From positions 145,293,767 to 145,357,766 of the forward strand of contig OZ038378.1 in the NCBI GenBank assembly GCA_964036045.1: a DNA stretch of 64,000 bases, in the 5' to 3' direction. How positions within the stretch are numbered: position 1 is the first letter of the stretch; the number at the start of each line of letters is the position of its first letter. Below, in pieces: positions 34,124 through 43,100 of the stretch. The position numbers were made by a program, and so were the translations under genes. The notes beneath the pieces were generated by a model. It saw only the letters and a program-made list of their open reading frames with translations, did not search any database and was not told where the DNA came from. Source of the stretch: Eutreptiella sp. 'Long Island Sound 2002'. Its lineage: Eukaryota > Euglenozoa > Euglenophyceae > Eutreptiales > Eutreptiaceae.

Positions 34124-35010
34124 CCGCGTGGGTTGGCAATTCTTGCCTTGTCCTCCTCGACTTGCATGGTCACGCCATACTCATGCATAGCATGTAGGGC
34201 CAGACACGACATGGTCAAATTTTGTACACCTCCTAGAACTGAATCTTTGAGATCGACTTCGTTCAGTAAATCCTTGATTCGGTCCGAATAATCTTCGTGA
34301 ATGCTTGGGAATGGGTCGTACTTCAGAGGCTGAGCGATATTGAGATCCGCCAGATAGCCGTCTTCACTGACTTCATCCCATTGCACTTCTGCAGGTTCTT
34401 CACTGACCTCTTCCCACTGAATGTCCACCTTGTCAACTTCAGCATCTCAAACGCCAGCATCCTGTTCTGCATCTGATTCCGTTGGAGGGTGAATTTCGGG
34501 GACTGCAGCCTCGTCCTTCGGTGTTGTTGCAGGTGTATCGTGCCCGTATCGCTTCAGTAAATCAGACCGGGTTAAACCATGGTTCACTCGATGGAGAAAC
34601 TTGACCACTTGGGGATTCAGTTCATCCAACGAAATATCACAATCATTGCCATCGATGAGGGATGCAATGCTTCCCCAGCGTGGCACTGGTAATGGGCTGG
34701 TCGCCCCATTTGGGAGATAGAGGGGTACATCTGGGATAGGTACACGAACCTTCGTCATGCGGTCCAAAAACGGTCGCCATGCGGCAGCTTCCCCGGTTTG
34801 GCCCCATTCAAGACAAATAACCACGACTTGCGCTCGGTCGAGCACGGCCTTGGTGACCATCTTCTCGAGGTGTGACCATGGTGGGTTGGCCCAGCATCAC
34901 TGAAACCCTTGCCAATGTAGGCATAACATGAATTGAGGGGGGTGCAATACAACCGTTCGGTATGATTTTTGGGGTTGGCGTACAAGTCCACGGTGGGTCT
35001 CAAGTCTCAA
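34048..35010 (-). pseudogene. Element A: Dam-like methyltransferase domain and linker to RT
   Basis: Broken frames spell VDLYANPKNHTERLYCT, then WANPPWSHLEKM (NPPW at 34876-34887), then VVVICLEWG and AAWRPFLDRM, followed by an acidic linker up to RT. The order 'D-L-Y-A-x-N, NPPW, hydrophobic strand with W' matches Dam-type N6-adenine methyltransferases, in which [DN]PP[YFW] is the catalytic motif. Element B has the same domain. Breaks: a frameshift around 34890-34920 and an in-frame TGA at 34447-34449 that would be CGA by one C-to-T change. Confidence 0.6.
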
Positions 35011-35198
35011 GTCGATGAGGACTTGCTCCCTCAGTGAAAGTAACAAACTGTAGGCTTCTCTCCGGGAAATTCTCAAAGATGATTGAGCAGGTGGCAATCT
35101 GTTTCCTCCTTCCTTCCGACAGGACTTCTCAGATAACGATACCAAGCATAATTCATCAGTCTCTGGATTCTTGACAATGAGCCTCGATGGAGTAAAAA

Positions 35199-35483
35199 TC
35201 AAAGCAGAATTGTCTTGGCGTTTTGACGGATGAAATTCATGCCCAGGCATACCTGAAAAGCTGAAGTCTCCATAACGATACAAACATGCGGAAGATTGAA
35301 ATTGCCCATGCACACATCCACGGATTTCTCTCCTTCACTGTACGTGTAGTGCCCATCTCTCACCTTGACTGCACAGTAACCCCTGCGATTCCGATCTGAC
35401 ACCAATGATGAAGCCACAATGGAATCGGTTGCACCAGTATCCAAAACAGCGTCACATATCCCCTCCTCCACAACCACAGGTAG
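35199..35483 (-). pseudogene. Element A protease
   Basis: A retropepsin-type aspartic protease: AVLDTGATDSIVA holds the catalytic Asp-Thr-Gly, followed by a hydrophobic strand and LGMNFIRQ. Gag's last codons lie upstream in the same frame behind a TGA followed by CTA (35481-35486 region). A frameshift near 35210 breaks the C-terminal side. Confidence 0.8.
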
Positions 35484-36596
35484 TCACAACGTGAGGCCGT
35501 CCTTGACAGCGGCTTGAAGCAGGTCCACGATTGTCTCAACCTCTGAAAATGCCAGATCTCTCTTCCTGTTCTTGGCTTGACTCTCAGAGTTCTCCTGCAT
35601 CGGTTTGGTCTCTGCTGAGGGGGCGCCAGCACCAGCACTTGCTGCTGAGGGGCCAGATGCATCTTTCTTTCTTGGGCCAGCTTTTGGTCCTTTTTGCGTC
35701 TTCCACCGTTTTTTGGGCTGCCTCCTCACTGAGACCGGATTGGATCAGGAAGGTCTTGAGTCGATCCTCTTTCTGTTTTCTTTGGATCTGAAAGCAATGA
35801 TCACTATAATGGTTCGTTTTGCCACAGTGTTTACACTGTATGCGGGCCTTGAATTCGGCGATCAACGCGTTGGGGTCCAACTGTCCTTTGCCTCCTCTGC
35901 CTCCTGGGCCTTTTCCTCTTCCCCGACCTTTTCCTTTATCAGAGCCTTTTCCTCCTTTGTCACCCTTGCCTTCTCTCTCAGAGACTCTTAGCTCTGCAAT
36001 CATTGAGTGCCATTGGGAGAGGAGTTCGGAGATGTCCGCCTTGGGAGCTGAACTTCCAGACGATGGTCCTCCAGAGAAAGAGGTGCCCTTTTCCTTATCT
36101 TTCTGCCTTTCCTGGTATCGACTCGAAGCAGTGCGCCCGGATGCAGAACCACGAGAAGCGGCAAGATGTTTAAAGCCGACAGAAAGTTGTGCGCGCTCCT
36201 TCATGACATCCTTCAATGAACCATAAGAGTGCATCCTTGCAAAAAGGTTATCGTCCTTCGTCCATTCAACGAAAAGTTTATCATTTTTTTTCGAGGAAGG
36301 TTCGATAAGCTTGCACTCCTCCGTCATAACTCCCTGGTTCAGGTTATCGAACAGCCTCTCCAGTGTTTCCAACAATTTGACCACTTGCTCCGGTTTCGGG
36401 TCGTAGAGTAAATGGGACACCTTCGAAATATCACCCAGAATTGAGAGGTCCGTCTCAAGCGTAGGATAGAGGTCTTGGAGCTTTTTCAGAAAGTCCTCAA
36501 AGCTTGTGGCCGTTTGGAGCAATTTGGAGATTCCTTCTTGAAGTTCAGGATCCTTGATGCCCTGAACGATGAGGTTAGCTTTCACCTGATCTTCGG
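35484..36596 (-). pseudogene. Element A gag, 3' part (left of the B insertion)
   Basis: It continues the capsid-like region from the other side of B (DQVKANLIVQGIKDPE), then a Ser/Gly/Lys-rich basic stretch and a CCHC zinc knuckle (CKHCGKTNHYSDHC). One frameshift near 35680 moves the frame to the one ending at the TGA before the protease. Gag binds the element RNA and forms the particle. The gene is interrupted by B at 36597. Confidence 0.85.
36592..36596. repeat. Target-site duplication of element B, left copy (TTCGG)
   Basis: TTCGG here and at 47652-47656 flanks B. With B and one copy removed the A gag reads GKAKAEDQVKANLIV without a break. Confidence 0.85.
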
Positions 36597-37309
36597 AGTA
36601 AGAAAAAGTCACTACCATGTCTTTCTTGGAGGGCTAGATCCAGGCTAAGCCCCCCTTAAAACCCTTTGTTGATGCTAAGACAAACTTAAGTGTTTTTATC
36701 ACTCTTTTGTGGCCTAAAGTACACTTTCTCAAAGTAACTAGGGTTGTGACCCTAGCCCCCCCCCATGAAGTTCACCCCTACCACTCAACTGAGCGGAGGT
36801 ACCTTCCTTCATGGAGGACATACCAAAATAAACCAGGCATTTCATGCTTGTTGGCCTTGGAGGTTAAGCCTAAGTGGTCTCCCACCCCAAGACCCCTATA
36901 CTCAATTGTTTCTACCACTGATTGTGGTCCTACTTTGTAACTGTTTCTGAATTCAGTTGCTTGGCCAAGTCATTTTCTGTGTGGTCCTGACATCTATGCC
37001 CCTCAGTCCTAACCAGCACCATTTCACCCAAAAGAGTGCACATGAAGTGCCTATTGCAACCTCTGAGGCTAGAGTCTGACCAATTTTCATATAAAACCTT
37101 TTGTATTATCCATTTGTGATTGAATCTATGTGCATATACCTGCTTTGTCTATCTGCAGCCCTTCTGTGTTACACTGGATTCCAAAACCAATCATTGATTC
37201 GATCCACATTCAGTCCTTGCTCTACTTGCTGCTTTGGTTTGGGGTTTTCAACTACAAAACCTGCAGGAATACATCAAAAGACCTAGGGCATAATTCAAGG
37301 ACATCTTTC
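36597..37309 (+). repeat. 5' LTR of element B
   Basis: 713 bp, starting AGTAAGAAAAAG and ending ACATCTTTC. It differs from the 3' copy at only a handful of positions (for example 36728 region TTTCTC/TTGCTC, 36827 region AATAAACC/AAAAAATC). It does not show the usual TG...CA ends. Confidence 0.9.
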
Positions 37310-37322
37310 CGGTAGCAGAGAC
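37310..37322 (+). other. Primer-binding site of element B
   Basis: CGGTAGCAGAGAC directly follows the LTR and matches the 3' end of an initiator Met tRNA (TGGTAGCAGAG type) with one mismatch at the first base. Confidence 0.65.
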
Positions 37323-37391
37323 AGTCCCTTGTGACCTTTTGAACCGACCCTGAGAAGAAGTGCAGAACAAAAGCTCAACAACAAGTCCATC

Positions 37392-39566
37392 ATGTCCACG
37401 CCAAGCGTCAGGACCTGGCCTATCCGAACTGTCCAAGTACAAATGGGCAGCGTGGTCCACCCAATGAGTGAACCACCACACCGAGCTCCACATCATCTCA
37501 GTGGCGCATCTTGGTCCCAAGGAGATCCAGAACGCAGAAGGGCGGAAGAGAATAAAGGCCTTACCACCGAGGCCTTAGCAGCACACGGTGGAGACAGCTT
37601 CAGTCACCTCCACAGACGTGTGGCTGCTTCAGTATCAAGATCCAATTGTCCAGCTTCATCCTCAACTGCCATTGAAGGACCTGAGGAGTATGAGAAGCTG
37701 AAGCAGAAGATGGATGAGTACATCATGCATGAGGAGTACTATAAATCCATCCGTGGGGAAGATGGAGAGGAGCCACTGGCTGTACATGGATCCAGACCAC
37801 GTACAGATCTAGGGTCCTACGCACACTCTGGTCCACCGTCCACTGCATCCCTGCCAAGACGACTAAGACCTGAGTATCCAACCCCAAGGGCTCCCGAAGT
37901 GGGTGCAACACGAGTTGAAGAACATCATCCAAGGCCAACCTACGGTGCCCTGGATCACACGGCCGAGCTGCTGGCCAAATTCCTGTCTGGATCAGAAGAC
38001 CCAGATGTGACGGCCTTATCGGAGGCCATTAATGCTAAACTGGGTATTGCAGAACCCTTACCCAAGCCTGAGTTCCTCTCTCTCTCTCCAGGGCTGAGTA
38101 CCCTGGCCGAAGATCTCAAGAGATCGAGGGTCTCAAGGCTGTTGCCTAAGGTTACCTGCCCCAGCCCCTTCCACCCCCGTGCCAGGACTGTGCCTATGGC
38201 GGATCTACAGGACGTGCCTGTCACAGAGAGTGAGAGAAGAGGGCTGTCAGCCCTGGCCCCTCTTGCCGGCGTGTCGCCATCAGGCCTAACTCCGGGGGGT
38301 GGGAAGACGGGCAGACCAATTGCCCAGGCGAACATCCAGCTGGAACTGCCGGAGTTCGACCCCAAAAATCTGCCTGAATGGGCAGAAGAATTTGCAGAGT
38401 TCCTTTTGTTGACTGGCCAATCCCATGTGGATGTGGCCACCAAATGTTCTCTGCTAAAACGCTCATGCAAAAAGAAATTTTTGCAAAAACAGGTCAAACA
38501 GATTGTGAAAACCTGTTCTACCTGGGCAGAGGTACTCCTGAGGTTAGAGAAAACATTTCCAGTCTATGAGACTGACCTCAGCGTACGCACACAGATCGAG
38601 GAGCTACCTATGCTCCCGGAGTTTCCATCCGCTGCGCGAATTTCTGAGTATGTGTGCGACTTGGAGTACTTATTTTCGAGGATGAATGTGGGCTCCTACG
38701 GAGCCACTGAGTCCCACCTGTGGCTCATGAGTAAGATCCCCCAGCGTACGTGCAATGATTGCCGCTCCACCTCTGAGAGGAAGAGCAGGACCCACTCGTA
38801 CGATACACTGGTGGATCTCTTGATTGAGCTAGCTCTTGAGAGAGAAAACGACTCCCACATGGAGAAGTTCCTCAAGAAGCATTTGGGACGAGGTGGTACC
38901 CCTACCCCCGAACGTGGCGAAGGGAAGGGGCATAAAAATCCCACAAACACTAACCAGGGAGGTGGTAAAGGGAGGGGCAACCTACGTGCCATGAACGAGG
39001 TTCCAACTGATGCAGGCACACCCCCCCTGTTTTACTGCCGACCTGTCAATGACAAGGGGGGACCTTGTCATGCCTCCGACTGCGATCTCCGCAGTGGCTG
39101 TATGCTGCAGATGAAACGTCAGCAGCATACTAAAGATGGGAAAACTGTGACCCATCAGGACCACTTCAGGTGTACCATCACCTGTGGTTACTGTGGCAAA
39201 CGTCGTCACTATGAGGACGAAAGCCACATCAAGAAACGCGAGAGTGACAAACTCAAGCGTCAGGAGGCGGAGCGCCAGAAGACCCAGACGCCCGCCAGAA
39301 ATCCCCCGAATGGGGATAAAGGTAAAGGAGGTGGCAAGGGGGGTGGCAAAACTGGACCCCCTAACCCCCAGAGGCGCTCATCAGCGCCCGTTGCTACACC
39401 TACTCCTGCTGCCACACCCGCTCCTGCCGCAGGTGTCCCCCAGAAGCGCCCCCAAGGGGATAACGCTACCCCTGAGGGGAATAATTCTAAGAAGAGGCGC
39501 TTGGCCTGGATGGCCAAGTCCCTCATGGCTGCAGGAGTGGATGTGAAATTCCCTGATGAGGAATAG
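37392..39566 (+). CDS. Element B Gag polyprotein
   Basis: 724 aa. A Pro/Ser-rich N-terminal region is followed by a capsid-like helical part (about residues 310-520; NIQLELPEFDPKNLPEWAEE and downstream helices). Then come a Gly/Lys-rich stretch and a Cys cluster with a zinc knuckle of C-x2-C-x4-H-x5-H type (C598, C601, H606, H612) instead of the usual CCHC. The Lys/Gly/Pro/Ala-rich tail probably binds RNA. It ends at TAG (39564-39566) followed by GGGGGC, and the same frame runs on into protease, so stop-codon readthrough is a plausible way to make Gag-Pro. The start ATG is the first in the frame after a TGA at 37332. Confidence 0.88.
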   Translation: MSTPSVRTWPIRTVQVQMGSVVHPMSEPPHRAPHHLSGASWSQGDPERRRAEENKGLTTEALAAHGGDSFSHLHRRVAASVSRSNCPASSSTAIEGPEEYEKLKQKMDEYIMHEEYYKSIRGEDGEEPLAVHGSRPRTDLGSYAHSGPPSTASLPRRLRPEYPTPRAPEVGATRVEEHHPRPTYGALDHTAELLAKFLSGSEDPDVTALSEAINAKLGIAEPLPKPEFLSLSPGLSTLAEDLKRSRVSRLLPKVTCPSPFHPRARTVPMADLQDVPVTESERRGLSALAPLAGVSPSGLTPGGGKTGRPIAQANIQLELPEFDPKNLPEWAEEFAEFLLLTGQSHVDVATKCSLLKRSCKKKFLQKQVKQIVKTCSTWAEVLLRLEKTFPVYETDLSVRTQIEELPMLPEFPSAARISEYVCDLEYLFSRMNVGSYGATESHLWLMSKIPQRTCNDCRSTSERKSRTHSYDTLVDLLIELALERENDSHMEKFLKKHLGRGGTPTPERGEGKGHKNPTNTNQGGGKGRGNLRAMNEVPTDAGTPPLFYCRPVNDKGGPCHASDCDLRSGCMLQMKRQQHTKDGKTVTHQDHFRCTITCGYCGKRRHYEDESHIKKRESDKLKRQEAERQKTQTPARNPPNGDKGKGGGKGGGKTGPPNPQRRSSAPVATPTPAATPAPAAGVPQKRPQGDNATPEGNNSKKRRLAWMAKSLMAAGVDVKFPDEE

Positions 39567-40154
39567 GGGGGCGGCTCCGAAGAGGAGGACTTGGTTTTCT
39601 GGATCCTCCTGAAAATCGGGGATCAGGTTTTTGGAGCACCGCTTGATACCGGTGCAACACTTTCCATAGTGGCCCGGCGCCTGCTTAAAACTTTCAGGAA
39701 AACTAAGACCGTGGCCATAAGAGTAGGGGATGGGCGTACCATCCATTCGTTGGGGGGGGTCGATGTGACCATATGTCTGGGCGACGAAACCGTGACCCAA
39801 CACTGCAGAGTGTTGGACACTGACGCCTTTGACATCGTCATTGGCACTGACTTTCTAAGAAGAACCCCCCAGGTTAAAATGCTGTCCCTACAGCGTCCTT
39901 ACTCTTTGCACTGCGACTTTGGCAGTGGGCTATTCTCCGTTCCTTTGGAGCTGTCAGGACGAAAAGAGTCTGGGCTGCGCTACGCAGCCAAGACGAACTA
40001 TCGTACTGAAAACTACCAACTGGCCCGTCATGTTCTCGAAAATGGACTGGCGGCCCTTCAGGTAAACCTGGATGAGATCCAGGTGGATGAGATCCAGGTG
40101 GAATTGTTTGCGAGCCAACAACAGCACATCATGCAGTTGTACTGCTCGAAATAA
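39567..40154 (+). CDS. Element B protease and start of the methyltransferase-like domain
   Basis: In frame with gag behind the amber codon. After an acidic SEEED stretch it encodes a retropepsin-like protease (APLDTGATLSIVARR with DTGA at 39645-39656; IGTDFLRR as the C-terminal strand). Its tail (VELFASQQQHIMQLYCS) aligns with the VDLYANPKNHTERLYCT part of the Dam-like domain of element A. A TAA at 40152-40154, directly before an ATG in the same frame, splits that domain. No ATG occurs at the start, so expression depends on readthrough or an unusual start. The TAA may be a mutation of CAA or AAA. Confidence 0.75.
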   Translation, partial: GGGSEEEDLVFWILLKIGDQVFGAPLDTGATLSIVARRLLKTFRKTKTVAIRVGDGRTIHSLGGVDVTICLGDETVTQHCRVLDTDAFDIVIGTDFLRRTPQVKMLSLQRPYSLHCDFGSGLFSVPLELSGRKESGLRYAAKTNYRTENYQLARHVLENGLAALQVNLDEIQVDEIQVELFASQQQHIMQLYCSK

Positions 40155-43100
40155 ATGAACAATGCTTTCCGTTTCTTCTGGAAAGCAATGGGCCTGGCGT
40201 ATGCTAACCCTCCCTTCTCCCTGCTCGCGAAGGTTCTAACCAAGATCGCTTATGAGGGAGGAAGGGTTGTTATGTGCACCCCTGACTGGGGTTGCTCTGG
40301 TGAACATGCTTACTGGCGCCGCATGCTTGACCGAATGACCGTGGGAAGAGTGCAACTCCCCGACGGCCCCATCTATGTGCCTGAGGACTCAGACACAGCT
40401 ATGCAGGCCCCTGAGTGGGCCAGTTTCCTGTCCATCATCGATGGATCTCTCAATCCTGTACCCCTGTGTGACCTGGACCAGGTGCTACTAAAAGAGGTCA
40501 TGGCCGAAAATCGTGGCCTGACCCTTTATGATCTCAAAAATCGATCTCCTGAGCACCTATCTGCCACACTTACAGGGTGTGAGTCTCCTGATGACTATCT
40601 GGAACCTGCAGCTGTAAAAGAGGATGCTGACGACCAACTGTCTGAGATCGCCAGCACTATTCCCTCTGTTGATCCCAGCTGTGTTGACCTAAAACATAGT
40701 GCTTTCCTGGCCCAGCTGTTGCTAGAGGAGGTAGATCTAGAGTCAACCTCTGAACCCGCTTCCTCTGTTGGGAAACCAGTGCTACACATGCAGCCTGTGC
40801 ACACAGGTGAACCCGTGGCCCGGAGTACTGATGCTCTGGCACGGCCTGCTGCTAATAACATGCCCTTGTCTGAGCATGACACTCAAGAACTCCGCCGGCT
40901 GTTGTACCTGAAGGCCGAAGGTATTGAGCGCCAAGAGCGGCTGCAATACCTCAGACAGACCTGGAAATACTCCATCTGGTCTGAGGAGGACGATGAGTCC
41001 TATACGCTGCCTGATCCTGAGATACCTCTAGTGTATTCTCTACACTATGGGCAGCAATGTCCCCCTGAGTGGGACGATGGTACTGTACCTGCCGAAACTG
41101 CTGATCGGCATAAAAAGAAAGAACATGGAAAAAGCAACCTCCATGCTGAGGAGGATTTCCTTCAGAAAGTCGAGAGTCTTAACCTTGACCCCCGCCTGAA
41201 GAAACTGCTTATAACCTATGAGGAGGTGTTCGGCGCCTTGCCACCTCCCCTATCTTGTAAAAAACTGGTCCAGATGGACCTGAAATTGAAACCAGAATTT
41301 GAAAAGACGCGAGTGAGGCGTCGTCCCTATCCCGCTCCACAGGAACAGGTTGAAGAAATCGAGCGCCAGATCCAAGAATGCATTGATGCTGGCCTCGTTG
41401 AAGAGTATAAACATGGGGACTATCCCCATCACTGCAGCCCCTGTTTCCTTGTTGCTAAACCAGGGTCGACTGCTCTACGTCTTGTTGTAGACTATGGTGA
41501 GGTCAACAAGAAAACCCAGAACCACTCAGGGAGTTTTCCTAACATGGAAAACACCCTGGAGCGTATTGCCAAATGCAGGTATAAGACCAAAATGGACAAA
41601 CGCTCTGGTTTCTGGCAGGTTGACCTAACCGCCGCAGCTCAGGAGCTGCTTGCCTTTATAACCCCTAAGGGTCGTGTCTTCAAGTGGAAGGTTATGCCTT
41701 TCGGGGTGGCTAACGCCCCAGCGCTCTTCCAGGAGCTTATGAACAAAATTTTGTACATACTGAGGCGCAGGCCTCTAGTACAAGAGTTGATTTCTCGGGG
41801 TGCAGAAATGGAGGCTCACATCGAAGACGTGAGTTTGGGTACTAATACCAAAGAGGACCATGTCCTTCTCCTCCGTGAATTCTTCACTGTCTGTCAAGAA
41901 AACCATCTCCGAATCAAACTCGAAAAATGTGAGTTTATGAAGGGGGAGATGGAGTATTTGGGTTTCGACGTGGGGTATGGCTGGTGGAAACCAGCCGCGT
42001 CTAAGATGCAGCCCCTACAGGACATGCAGATTCGCGATGACCCTAAGAAGGGTCTACACGATGTGAGGAGTTTTGTGGGCGCCTGTAATTTCTATCGGCG
42101 TCACATCCACAATTTCACTTACTCCTCTGCACCCCTCACTGACCTGATGAAGAAAACTACTCCCTGGAGGTGGACCTCCAGAGAGGAAGAGTGTTTCCAG
42201 GAGTTGAAGAAGAAGATTGCCTCCTCCAACTGCCTGGAAGTGCCCCGCCCTGAGGGCGAGATAGTCCTGATCACTGATGCCAGTGATGTAGGGGGGGGAG
42301 GTACGATCTACCAATGGCAGGAGCTTAACCCCGCTGAACTAACCCACTGCCATTATCGTACTACTGGACTAAACCGTGATGGTTCGTTGAAACATGACTA
42401 TCCTACCAGTGAGTGGCGGCTGGTGCCACTGGGACACTGGAACTGGAAATGGAACCAAGCGCGTTCCAACTACAGCACCTATGACCAGGAACTCCTGGCC
42501 GGTATGTTGGTGCTATCTTCACAATCCCGACTCCTGGGATCTAACCCTATTGTCTGGCTGTGTGACCAGGAGCCTGTGAAGTCCTTTCAAAAGGGCCCAC
42601 CACCAGAAAAAGCGAAGCTAAAACGGTGGTGGACTTACCTGAGCCAGTTCAGGCTGACAGTACATCATATCCCCGGGTTTAAGAATGAACTGTCTGACTA
42701 TATATCGCGCAACAACTTCGATGCGCTTATTGGTGAGAGCTCTGAGGCGCTCGCCAAAGAGGGTTTCCAGCGTATGGATGTCCAGCTTGACCTGTCCATG
42801 CGCACTGCTGGAATCCTGGAGGGTTGGAGTCTAACCGACTATCAGTCAGAGTATGAAGAAATTCTCCAAACCCTCAGCACTGGTCTCGAACCCCGTGTCA
42901 TTGACGGGCACCAGTGGTATAAAAACAATCAGTACCTCTTCTACGAGGACCGAATTGTGGTGCCTGAGGCACGACTGGATGGGTGCCTACAGTGGTCCCA
43001 TCTCAGTTCTGGTCACACTGGCGCTAATCGCTCAGTGGACTTCTTCCGTGAGTGTTTCTACTCCAGTCTAACCCTGACTGAACTGAGGTCGCGTATGCAG

